This document shows, piece by piece, positions 8,034-15,201 of a stretch of DNA of 64,000 nucleotides. The stretch's first letter is position 1. The number at the start of each line of letters is the position of its first letter. Under the pieces are notes generated by a model. That model was not told the DNA's origin. It ran no database searches and saw only the letters and a list, made by a program, of their open reading frames with translations. This stretch comes from an uncultured Prevotellaceae bacterium (lineage in GTDB: Bacteria > Bacteroidota > Bacteroidia > Bacteroidales > Bacteroidaceae): the NCBI GenBank assembly GCA_902762565.1, contig CACWOS010000009.1, positions 1 through 64,000 of the forward strand, written 5' to 3'. Made by a program: the position numbers and the translations under genes.

Positions 8034-8483
8034 ATGAAGAAATTACTCCCCCAGGCAAATACGCTTGCTACAGTCATCAGGACATTCAAGTTCATTGCTA
8101 ATACAATGAATTGTTCCTTGAATGACATTGCCGACTTTAACAAATTCGAGGTTCGGCAGGCAGCCTACTATTCTAATGCATGTTATTTTCTTGAACTCAT
8201 AGACGAAAATCTTAAATTGACATCTTTAGGTGAGGATATTATGCAGGATCCTAAGCGAGCCAAAGTCAGGATATATGAGCAAATTATAAAGAATGAACTG
8301 ATTGGGCAGCTTTTCGCTAAGACGGCACTATACCCAAGGAGGACTGCTATAAAAGAAGGAAAGGAACTTGTACGAGGACTCTATCCTGAATATGGAGAGG
8401 CTGTTATAGACCGACGTACCAAATGTTTGATTGGATGGTGTGAGGAGATTATTGACTACATGAAGACTCAGAAGAACAGTTAA
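8034..8483 (+). CDS. Winged-helix protein of restriction-associated type
   Basis: A 149-residue protein starting MKKLLPQANTLATV. It has a winged-helix pattern: NCSLNDIADFNKFEVRQAAYYSNACYFLELI followed by LKLTSLGEDIM, which matches the RQAxYYxxAxxLGL...LTxxG signature found in accessory domains of restriction enzymes and regulators (DUF7226-like). The C-terminal half ends RRTKCLIGWCEEIIDYM, resembling the RRxxTVxxWxxW tail that follows that domain. It is likely a DNA-binding or subunit-binding module of the system. Its stop overlaps the start of the sigma-like gene by one base (TAATG), implying translational coupling. Confidence 0.6.
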   Translation: MKKLLPQANTLATVIRTFKFIANTMNCSLNDIADFNKFEVRQAAYYSNACYFLELIDENLKLTSLGEDIMQDPKRAKVRIYEQIIKNELIGQLFAKTALYPRRTAIKEGKELVRGLYPEYGEAVIDRRTKCLIGWCEEIIDYMKTQKNS

Positions 8484-10216
8484 TGAACGATATTGAGGGA
8501 ATATATTCACTATTGTTGCATAGTAATGGTCTTAAGATACGAGCAATCTCACAAGAACTCGAATTAGACAAATATTATGTGGCAGAGATTATGTTCTCTT
8601 CACAGAATATCCCGTATTGGTATCAGGATGATGATTCTTTGTGGTATGCAAAGGAAGGTGCTCTTCAGATTGAAGAGCCGGAAAAAAAGGATGAACTGGT
8701 AGAAACATCCATTGTTATTCCCAAATACAATCTCAATAGGTTCCAACAGGAGGATATAAGTGAGTCCTTGAGAGCCTATCTTAACAAGATATCAAAATTC
8801 AGAATCTATACTAATGATGAGACATTAGAACTGTTCAAACGATACAGGAAAGGCGATAATAAGGCTTTTGGGCTCATTGTAAAGAGCCAGCAAAGACTCG
8901 TGGCAAACATTGCCCTTCTATATTGTAGAAAAGGAGTTCCTCTTGAAGATATCATACAAGAAGGGAATATAGGACTGATAAAAGCTGTAGAGCGTTTTGA
9001 TGATACCCAATATCGTAGTTTCTCTAATTTTGCTAAGACATGGATTTTACAAGCAATCTCATATTCAATGACAACAATGCCTTTTCTGATAAGACTCCCT
9101 CTGAACCAATTGACGCAGTACCGAAAAGTTCGTAAATTTAAAGATAAATTTGAACAGGAGAATGAATATCCCCCATCTGTTTGTGAAATAGAGATAGGCG
9201 AAGATGTTGAATTAGAAAAATTGGAACTATTAGACTTGCTTCCTAATGATTTAAGGCAACTCGTCGAGATAAATAATAACCTCGATCTCATAGAAAGCAA
9301 AGAAAACCTAATTACCTTCTTTGAAGACAAAGAATACAAACGCCTCCTTATTCGTAAATTTATGAAACGATTAAATGATAGAGAGACACGCATCTTAAGA
9401 CTATATTATGGAATAGATGCTACTGAAGAAACCTTATCTTCGATTGGAGATAAATTGTTCTTAACACGTGAAAGAGTAAGGCAGATTTTGTGGTCTACCA
9501 TTCGTAAACTACAAGATGAGTCGAATGTTAAACGAGAAGAGGCAAAGATCGGAGAAATGATTTGTTTTGATTCGTCAAACAAAGTGGGACGTGTTATAAG
9601 TACGAAGCAAGATAAAAATGGGGCGACTATTCTTGTTGTGAAGATGGGGGCAGGGTTTACGACAGAAATATCTGTATATGACAATCCATATCATATTATT
9701 AAAAAAGAATATAAGAAGTTACCTCAGACAAACCTAAAGAAAACTCAAAACGAAACGATTAAGAATAATACTTCAAGACGGAAAGAAAGCAAGGGTTTGA
9801 GCAAGGAATTACACCGTGAAGTAACTATAATTGATGATTTAAAGTTGGGCGACAAGATATACTATGACAGATCGTATTGTACTATAAAAAAAATAATTAA
9901 AAATGGCAAGTTCTCGAAACTTATAATAGAGTATGCTAATGGTGTTAGAGATGTCGTGCCTTATAACAAATCACGATATGTTAAAATACAACACACTCGT
10001 AAAGAAACTCACAATAAGCCTCTGACTAAAACAAGACATTTTGCAAGCCAAATCAAAAGGGAAGCGATGGTTGGTGACAGAATTATGTATGGTTCAAAAC
10101 CTTGCTTGGTACTTGAGAAAAAGACGATGAGAAATTCGCTCCGTTTAATAGTCAAATACGATGATGGGAGTTTAGACAATGTTCAGAATGATTGGGACAA
10201 ATACCGAGTTTTATAA
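8483..10216 (+). CDS. Sigma-70-family protein with N-terminal winged helix and three C-terminal beta-barrel-like repeats
   Basis: The 577-residue protein is unlike a housekeeping sigma. Residues 1-65 form a winged helix (LKIRAISQELELDKYYVAEI, then WYQDDDSLWYAKEG). Residues 93-206 carry sigma regions 1.2 to 3.0: LRAYLNKIS, region 2.2 PLEDIIQEGNIGLIKAVERF, regions 2.3-2.4 FSNFAKTWILQAI, and FLIRLP. Region 4 is at 297-344 with LNDRETRILRLYYG and the helix-turn-helix TLSSIGDKLFLTRERVRQIL. After it come three related short units at about 355-410, 450-502 and 527-577, each beginning GxxI or GDxI and rich in beta strands with basic linkers, resembling SH3/KOW-like barrels. It could direct RNA polymerase to system or phage promoters, or use sigma folds to sense polymerase. 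It is cotranscribed with nuclease and methylase genes. Confidence 0.85.
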   Translation: MNDIEGIYSLLLHSNGLKIRAISQELELDKYYVAEIMFSSQNIPYWYQDDDSLWYAKEGALQIEEPEKKDELVETSIVIPKYNLNRFQQEDISESLRAYLNKISKFRIYTNDETLELFKRYRKGDNKAFGLIVKSQQRLVANIALLYCRKGVPLEDIIQEGNIGLIKAVERFDDTQYRSFSNFAKTWILQAISYSMTTMPFLIRLPLNQLTQYRKVRKFKDKFEQENEYPPSVCEIEIGEDVELEKLELLDLLPNDLRQLVEINNNLDLIESKENLITFFEDKEYKRLLIRKFMKRLNDRETRILRLYYGIDATEETLSSIGDKLFLTRERVRQILWSTIRKLQDESNVKREEAKIGEMICFDSSNKVGRVISTKQDKNGATILVVKMGAGFTTEISVYDNPYHIIKKEYKKLPQTNLKKTQNETIKNNTSRRKESKGLSKELHREVTIIDDLKLGDKIYYDRSYCTIKKIIKNGKFSKLIIEYANGVRDVVPYNKSRYVKIQHTRKETHNKPLTKTRHFASQIKREAMVGDRIMYGSKPCLVLEKKTMRNSLRLIVKYDDGSLDNVQNDWDKYRVL

Positions 10217-10233
10217 AGAAGTAGAGGTGAAAG

Positions 10234-11478
10234 ATGTCAGAAATTACACCATTCTATAAATCTCCCAACAAAGACTTCACCCTCGTAGAAGGTGATTGTG
10301 TGTCGGTGCTTGAGGCGTTTGATTTCAAGTTCGATATGATTTTTGCTGACCCTCCGTACTTTCTGAGTAATGGCGGCATCAGTGTAAGTAGTGGCAAGGT
10401 GGTTTGCGTGGATAAAGGAGAATGGGACAAGGCGCCTTCAGCTGAATACATTGATGAGTTTAATCGCCGGTGGCTTTCGGCTTGCAAGGATAAGCTGAAA
10501 GATAATGGTACCATTTGGATAAGTGGTACCCATCACAATATATTCTCTGTGGCGGACCAGCTGTCGGAATTAGGATTTAAGATTCTGAATGTTGTTACCT
10601 GGAATAAGACAGACCCGCCGGATAACGTTTCTCATCGGGTATTTAAACACTCGGCTGAGTACATCATCTGGGCCAAGAAATCTAAGCGGGCTCAGCATCG
10701 CTATAATTATGAGTTGATGCGTCAATTGAATGATGGCAAGCAAATGACGGATGTGTGGCGTATGCCGGCAGTGGCGAAGTGGGAGAAATCATGTGGCAAG
10801 CATCCTACGCAGAAGCCATTGAGTCTGTTGTCGCGCATCATCATTGCATCAACACAGGAAGGCGACTGGGTGCTCGACCCATTTAACGGTAGTGGTACTA
10901 CAGGTGTTGCTGCTTCTCTGCTTGGGAGGAAGTATCTGGGTATAGATATGGATTTGGGGTATCTCGAACTTGCCTCTAAACGTCGAGAAGAATTGAAAAA
11001 CGAGGAGATTCGACAGGCATACAAAGAGATGGTTCTGGTGGACTTCAACGGTGCCATTCAAGCCGAAAAGCCCCATCTTGTGCTTGTTGGCAGAATAGGT
11101 TCTGAAGAACAATGGGAATGGTTCGAGAAATCGCATACCTACATACTGCCTATCAGCAAGATTCTATCTATGCCGAAGCTTTTGGGTGCTGAGTATGTGC
11201 TGGCTTTTCTTGGCAAAGACTCGAAAAGGGCACAACTATGCAGAATATCGTCAGTAAAACCACAAGTGAAGACCCGTGAGCAAGTAACGGAGATGGCATC
11301 GCATACGTCTGACTACAAGCCATCACGCGACAAAACCTACTGGCTTATCCATCTGGAAAAGCCTTTGGATGAATTGAAAGGGAAGGTGTTCAATAAGTCG
11401 TTGTTGCTCAATACGCAGGAGCAACGCGGAGCCTATTGGATTAAGAAATACGAAGAGGCTATCAAGGCGTTTGAGTAG
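10234..11478 (+). CDS. DpnA/HinfI-type (class beta) DNA methyltransferase
   Basis: The 414-residue protein has motif IV before motif I, the class-beta order: FADPPYFLSNGG (DPPY 39-42), WISGTHHNIF, KHPTQKPLSLL (189-199) and DPFNGSGTTGVAA (215-227). These are the marks of DpnA/HinfI-like adenine methylases; DpnA pairs with a Dam-type DpnM in the DpnII system, which mirrors the two methylases here. Residues after about 275 form an unrecognised C-terminal domain (HLVLVGRIGSEEQWEW...YWLIHLEKP). An SD-like AGAGGTGA at 10223-10230 precedes the start, unusual for this phylum and suggesting strong translation. It is the last gene in the operon. Confidence 0.92.
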   Translation: MSEITPFYKSPNKDFTLVEGDCVSVLEAFDFKFDMIFADPPYFLSNGGISVSSGKVVCVDKGEWDKAPSAEYIDEFNRRWLSACKDKLKDNGTIWISGTHHNIFSVADQLSELGFKILNVVTWNKTDPPDNVSHRVFKHSAEYIIWAKKSKRAQHRYNYELMRQLNDGKQMTDVWRMPAVAKWEKSCGKHPTQKPLSLLSRIIIASTQEGDWVLDPFNGSGTTGVAASLLGRKYLGIDMDLGYLELASKRREELKNEEIRQAYKEMVLVDFNGAIQAEKPHLVLVGRIGSEEQWEWFEKSHTYILPISKILSMPKLLGAEYVLAFLGKDSKRAQLCRISSVKPQVKTREQVTEMASHTSDYKPSRDKTYWLIHLEKPLDELKGKVFNKSLLLNTQEQRGAYWIKKYEEAIKAFE

Positions 11479-11507
11479 CTATTAGGTGGGTATTTGATAG
11501 AAAAAAC

Positions 11508-11547
11508 GAATAAAACTTGTTTTATTCAAAATAATAACGTATCTTTG
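11508..11547 (+). promoter_or_regulatory. Toxin-antitoxin promoter with overlapping palindrome
   Basis: The -7 box is TATCTTTG at 11540-11547, with TTG at 11517-11519 at -33 spacing. The -33 element sits in the loop of an AT-rich inverted repeat, GAATAAAA (11508-11515) and TTTTATTC (11520-11527). This could be an operator for autoregulation by the antitoxin and may also act as a weak end for the upstream operon. Confidence 0.55.
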
Positions 11548-11574
11548 CAGGCGATTAAGTTAATATAGTGTATT

Positions 11575-11733
11575 ATGTCACACGAAGAAAGAAAGTCAGA
11601 GATGGCAAACAATAGAGCCATTAACTCGAAAAAGACGGCTAGAAGTCGGTTTATGAGATGGGCAAGGGCGCATAAAGGAGCTTTTGTTATAAATGATCCT
11701 GAACTGAAAGCGCAATTGGTTAGCTTCGATTAA
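11575..11733 (+). CDS. Putative antitoxin, 52 aa
   Basis: A 52-codon frame from 11575, starting MSHEERKSEMANNR, 28 bases after a consensus promoter box and ending five bases before the PIN-domain gene. The product is basic in the first two thirds (KKTARSRFMRWARAHKG) and ends with an acidic tail, fitting a small DNA-binding antitoxin. I do not recognise the family. The role is inferred from its position directly upstream of a VapC-like toxin and from the promoter palindrome. Confidence 0.65.
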   Translation: MSHEERKSEMANNRAINSKKTARSRFMRWARAHKGAFVINDPELKAQLVSFD

Positions 11734-11738
11734 AGAGC

Positions 11739-12155
11739 ATGCGATTACTGCTTGACACTTGCGTTATCATTGACTGGCTTACGGATTCTGACCCGTTTGA
11801 CCGAAATGTTTGGGATATCTTGAATGACCCAGACAATCGTCTTTATATCAGTGCAGAAACACAACGAGAATTAATAGTTTCTTTTAATAACAAGAAATTT
11901 CTGACTAAATTTTGGAGAACAGCAGAAGAAATGCTGCTAAGTATTAAGCAAGAAGCAAACATTGACACGCTTCCTATCACTGAGCGAACAATGTTTACGT
12001 ATTCTCGCCTTATTCTTAACGAGGCTCAGGAGCACAATGACCCTAGTGACCATGTAATTATTGCACATGCAATAACCGAGCAACTTACGTTGTTATCCAG
12101 TGATCAGAAATTTCCATTCTATCGTAATCAAGGATTGGATCTTCTTGAATATTAA
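11739..12155 (+). CDS. PIN-domain toxin (VapC-like)
   Basis: The 138-residue protein shows the PIN-domain acidic residues: D6 in LLLDTCVIIDWL, E40/E44 in SAETQRELI, D101/D104 in NDPSDHVIIAHAI and D122 in LLSSDQKF. The motif order and length match VapC-type endoribonucleases that cleave tRNA or rRNA and are neutralised by a partner encoded upstream. The 52-aa gene upstream with a five-base gap is the likely antitoxin. A terminator-like hairpin follows at 12223-12249. Location beside the defence-like operon may mean a stabilising or abortive-infection role. Confidence 0.82.
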   Translation: MRLLLDTCVIIDWLTDSDPFDRNVWDILNDPDNRLYISAETQRELIVSFNNKKFLTKFWRTAEEMLLSIKQEANIDTLPITERTMFTYSRLILNEAQEHNDPSDHVIIAHAITEQLTLLSSDQKFPFYRNQGLDLLEY

Positions 12156-12222
12156 TCCCATTTTACGATAATTATCATCCCTCAATAGTTAAATAAGATC
12201 AAAAATGGATCCTCATAGATCT

Positions 12223-12249
12223 GCCGGTCACGTTGTGATCGGCTTTTTT
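12223..12249 (+). terminator. Intrinsic terminator after the PIN gene
   Basis: GCCGGTCAC (12223-12231), a GTT loop and GTGATCGGC (12235-12243) make a nine-pair stem with one G-T pair, followed by six T. It lies 68 bp after the PIN stop codon. Confidence 0.75.
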
Positions 12250-12251
12250 CG

Positions 12252-12259
12252 TACCTTTG
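12252..12259 (+). promoter_or_regulatory. -7 box TACCTTTG
   Basis: The box ends ten bases before the ATG at 12269, so the transcript is nearly leaderless. It overlaps a possible TTG start at 12257, which argues against that longer frame. Confidence 0.6.
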
Positions 12260-12268
12260 CAAACAAGT

Positions 12269-12793
12269 ATGAAGAAACAAGGTGAACTAACGCATAAGGA
12301 GGCTGTTAAGAAGGCACTGGAGGAACTTGGTGGCAGAGCCAGGTTAAAAGATATTTATCCTCGTGTAATTCCGCTTGTAAAGTATAAACCTGGGAGTGAC
12401 ATTAAAGCCACACTCAGGCGGTTACTACAAACAACTCCTGAATTATTCCGTCCGGTAGAGGGAATGAAAGGTTGGTGGGAACTTGTTTCTTATCGGAAAG
12501 AATTAGCCGATAAAGACAAGAAGATAGCGGAATTGACAAACTCAAATATAACCAAAGACGGAATTATAAATGCCTTTAATGGTTTCGATTCTTTGACGGA
12601 GAGAATATATGCCAAACAGATGATGCAGTTGATGTTTCATGGAAATACAGCTTGGGAAAATGCATATAAAGACATGAAAAGTGCAGGCTATTTCAAAGAC
12701 ATACAACCGCAGATTATTTTAAATCATCCCCAGTTTGGTTCGCTTTATGAGGTTAAAGGAAATAAAGAAGTAAAAATAGGAAAGGATATCTAA
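12269..12793 (+). CDS. HARE-HTH-like domain protein
   Basis: The 174-residue protein starts MKKQGELTHKEAVKKAL. Residues 9-75 resemble the HARE-HTH (restriction endonuclease/HB1-ASXL) fold: ALEELGGRARLKDIYPRV, KPGSDIKATLRRLLQ, and MKGWWELV. A coil (KELADKDKKIAELT) follows and then a helical C-terminus ending with a NHPQFGSLYEV strand. The HARE-HTH fold is known in restriction and chromatin proteins as a nucleic-acid-binding module. It overlaps the next gene by one base (TAATG), so the two are probably translated together. Domain assignment is moderate; function is unknown. Confidence 0.6.
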   Translation: MKKQGELTHKEAVKKALEELGGRARLKDIYPRVIPLVKYKPGSDIKATLRRLLQTTPELFRPVEGMKGWWELVSYRKELADKDKKIAELTNSNITKDGIINAFNGFDSLTERIYAKQMMQLMFHGNTAWENAYKDMKSAGYFKDIQPQIILNHPQFGSLYEVKGNKEVKIGKDI

Positions 12794-13233
12794 TGGCAAA
12801 AGACAATGGTAATACTCCAGACATTACCTTTTCCGGTGACATCACCGTAAATGGTCCGATGTTCGATATACACGACAATGAGCATGTACATATCGGGAGG
12901 TCTGTAGAGGAGGCTGTCAACAAAGAAGGTGACGAAAAAAAGGTAGTTGCAGAGGAAAGGGACGAAGAACAGTTCCATTTCATTCACCCGGAGATTGAGG
13001 ATAAAGAGGCTTGGCGTATTCACAAAGCTATAAAACGATTAGTGGCCTATCAAAAAGTGCCGGAGATTTGTGCCTATCTGAAAGAGAAGAAACAGGAAGG
13101 TAAATTGTATCTGCCACCGAATCCGAGTTTTGTTTATGAAGAGTTAAAGCGTTTGGGTATGCCTACAGGTGACGGATACAGCGATAAGTATTTTGCAGGT
13201 TGCTACAAAAACATAACGATATCGAAAGATTGA
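12793..13233 (+). CDS. Hypothetical protein, partner of the HARE-HTH-like gene
   Basis: A 146-residue protein. Residues 8-36 read DITFSGDITVNGPMFDIHDN and on to EHVHI, a repeated beta-strand pattern. An acidic-basic linker follows, then a helical domain with KAIKRLVAYQKVPEICAYLK and ends GYSDKYFAGCYKNI. I know similar N-termini in Bacteroidota accessory regions but cannot name a family. Coupling to the previous gene (TAATG) and the shared terminator at 13240 show a two-gene operon. Confidence 0.65.
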   Translation: MAKDNGNTPDITFSGDITVNGPMFDIHDNEHVHIGRSVEEAVNKEGDEKKVVAEERDEEQFHFIHPEIEDKEAWRIHKAIKRLVAYQKVPEICAYLKEKKQEGKLYLPPNPSFVYEELKRLGMPTGDGYSDKYFAGCYKNITISKD

Positions 13234-13239
13234 TAGTTA

Positions 13240-13269
13240 AGCATCAGATTTTATTCTGGTGCTTTTTTT
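13240..13269 (+). terminator. Intrinsic terminator
   Basis: AGCATCAGA and TCTGGTGCT form a stem with one G-T pair around a TTTTAT loop, followed by seven T. It begins seven bases after the stop codon of the 12793 gene. Confidence 0.75.
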
Positions 13270-13650
13270 ATGTCTTGTGGTGTGGATATTAGTTGATATT
13301 TCAAGAAATTCCAAGATATCACAAGATATTCCAAGACAGCCACTTTTAAAGCCATTTCCCTTTGAAAAAATATATCGAATTTTGTGCTTGCAAAGCCGAG
13401 GACGCTTGGATTCACTTTGCAAGTGCTCTTTGAAAATTTGACACAAAAAATAATCAAAAGATTGATTCTTCATATACTCATTTGTGCCATTTGGAATGGC
13501 ACAAATGATCATACTAAAGTTGGTCTTTCTCTCTTCGGGAGCTGCTGAGGTAAGTGCCTCGGTAGCTCTCTCACGTACACACGTACATTTATTTTAAGTA
13601 TCACTATAAAGGTCGCCTTAAAGGGGGCGACGTAAAATAAACTGTTATAT
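13270..13650 (+). other. Non-coding stretch with short repeats and hairpins
   Basis: No convincing gene. Near 13285-13337 short words such as CAAGATAT and GATATTCCAAG recur. At 13478-13508 a perfect 14-bp stem (TCATTTGTGCCATT and its complement) closes on TGG. At about 13540-13570 GAGCTGCTGAGGT pairs with GCCTCGGTAGCTC through several G-T pairs, and GTCGCC pairs with GGCGAC at about 13611-13630. The G-T pairs favour an RNA structure, perhaps the leader of the gene at 13651. No promoter box was found. Confidence 0.5.
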
Positions 13651-14310
13651 ATGAACAGAACAGATATTCAGGAATTTAAGAGATTCCTTCACGTTAGAGA
13701 ACTTTTTGGTATGTTCTCACAGTACTACCGTACTAACCACCTGTCATCGAATCCGCCCACTCTGGAGGCTTATCTGGAGAAGGCCAAGGCTGAGAGTGTC
13801 ATTCCACTGGCTTTCGTCTATCCGAAGACGATATATGGCAAAGATTTCTGGCTGGCTATCCACGAGGAATGGAACCAGCACCTGCAGGAAGAGCGGGCTG
13901 AACGTAGCGAGGCTGACCAGCTGAGCAGCTTGGGTTTGGAGGTTATCGACATCCAGACGAGGACTACCTGCACGGGGCTGCCTAAGAACACTTGTTCGCT
14001 GAGTCTGCGAGGGGGTAAGCGTTTCTCGCTGAACCTGGAACACTCGAAGATGGTGGCTAAGAAGCTTTCGACTCACATGTTGCTGACCCGTAGCCGACAG
14101 ACTACCGATGTGGTCCTGATGTTCAACAGACAGAGGGGCATTGAGGTGAAGTTCAAGCCAGGCTCGAGCAGTCTTCAGTTCAACAATGCCGAGTTGGCTA
14201 ATCAGCTGATAAAGCTGTTGGAACTCGACCCCGAAAAGGAGTACTTCCAGATTGGCATCGAGGTGCTGACGGAGTCGAAGGACTATTTATTGTTTATGTT
14301 GAAAAAATAA
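13651..14310 (+). CDS. Hypothetical protein, primase-module gene 1
   Basis: A 219-residue basic-to-neutral protein starting MNRTDIQEFKRFLHVREL, with no signal peptide or membrane segment. The middle holds CTGLPKNTCSLSLRGGKRFSL, and the C-terminal half KMVAKKLSTHML...GIEVKFKPGSSSLQFNN suggests mixed alpha/beta folds. I do not recognise it. It leads a run of genes ending in a primase/ATPase and is likely expressed with them, after a structured leader. Confidence 0.65.
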   Translation: MNRTDIQEFKRFLHVRELFGMFSQYYRTNHLSSNPPTLEAYLEKAKAESVIPLAFVYPKTIYGKDFWLAIHEEWNQHLQEERAERSEADQLSSLGLEVIDIQTRTTCTGLPKNTCSLSLRGGKRFSLNLEHSKMVAKKLSTHMLLTRSRQTTDVVLMFNRQRGIEVKFKPGSSSLQFNNAELANQLIKLLELDPEKEYFQIGIEVLTESKDYLLFMLKK

Positions 14311-14359
14311 GGAAGAAGATTAAGGATAAGGTAAGGAATTCTATTAACTGTTTAAAAGA

Positions 14360-14653
14360 ATGGAAGCAACAGTAAGAATTTTGAATCAGTCGGGTCTGAT
14401 TACACGTCAGTACACCGACAAGAAAACGGGCGAGCAGAAGGTTATCAACTCTGTGATGCTCAAGTTGACGGACGGTACGGATTCTTTCCTCGGAGAAATC
14501 ACGGGCGAGAGAGCTGTGAATTGTCCTAAGTTCGACCCTCAGCACCAGTACAAGGTGCAGTGCTCTATGGTGGTTCGTGAGTGGAACTCGCAGCAGACCG
14601 GCGAGGCTATGCAGGCTACTACGATTTACGTGGATAAGATCGGGATGGTATGA
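14360..14653 (+). CDS. Small hypothetical protein, possibly OB-fold
   Basis: A 97-residue protein beginning MEATVRILNQSGLITRQY. The pattern is nearly all beta strand with charged turns (TDKKTGEQKVINSVMLKL, YKVQCSMVVREWN, TTIYVDKIGMV), which would fit a small OB-fold such as a single-stranded DNA binder. That is inference from strand pattern; no family is recognised. The stop overlaps the next start by four bases. Confidence 0.6.
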   Translation: MEATVRILNQSGLITRQYTDKKTGEQKVINSVMLKLTDGTDSFLGEITGERAVNCPKFDPQHQYKVQCSMVVREWNSQQTGEAMQATTIYVDKIGMV

Positions 14654-15201
14654 CTTTAGAGTATCTTGAGATTATGGAAGAGATTGTAAAGGTTAAGGGT
14701 GAAGGGTTAAAGGTTAATGATGACCCTACGCAGAAGGCTTCTTCAAGAAGGAAGCTACAGAGATCGTTCAAGTCGAACACCCGTATCTATGATGACGGTT
14801 CGATTGAGGTTGACCCACAGGCTCAGGGAGAGCCGTCACAAAAAGACGTGAAGAAGGTGGGTAAGTCGAAGCGGTATATTACATCGGGTAAGAATCCGCT
14901 GACTTGCATTGAGTTGAAGTGTCCCGACAACGTGCCTGACAAGGCGGCCTTCTTCCACAAGGAGTTGGCTAAGTTGACGAAGGACATGGAGATTGAGGAG
15001 CCGCAGATGCCAGAGGGTGAGTTCCTGCTGGATGAACCCTGCGTGAAGGTACGCTTTGCGGCAAAGGAGCACAAGGTGGTAGCCTGGCTCACATTTGAGG
15101 CTAAAGGATTGATAGACGTAAGGAGAGAGCTGTACAATCTAACAAGCAAGATTGACAAATGTTTTGTTATCAACGAAGCTTCAGTTTGCCAACTGAAGTA
15201 G
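14650..15201 (+). CDS. Hypothetical protein, 183 aa
   Basis: The protein starts MTLEYLEIMEEIVKVKGEG, then has a disordered basic stretch (KASSRRKLQRSFKSNTR and GEPSQKDVKKVGKSKRY) and a C-terminal region around KAAFFHKELAKLTKDMEIE. It overlaps the primase/ATPase gene by 43 bp, so it likely belongs to the same transcript. I do not recognise the family. Confidence 0.6.
   Translation: MTLEYLEIMEEIVKVKGEGLKVNDDPTQKASSRRKLQRSFKSNTRIYDDGSIEVDPQAQGEPSQKDVKKVGKSKRYITSGKNPLTCIELKCPDNVPDKAAFFHKELAKLTKDMEIEEPQMPEGEFLLDEPCVKVRFAAKEHKVVAWLTFEAKGLIDVRRELYNLTSKIDKCFVINEASVCQLK

Noticed and set aside
12257..12268. TTG start that would extend the HARE-HTH gene
   Set aside because: The codon lies inside the -7 box TACCTTTG, so it would be upstream of the transcript start.
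13297..13337. Repeated CAAGATAT words considered as a CRISPR or replication-origin iteron array
   Set aside because: Units are short, uneven and too few; there are no regular spacers and no cas or rep gene.
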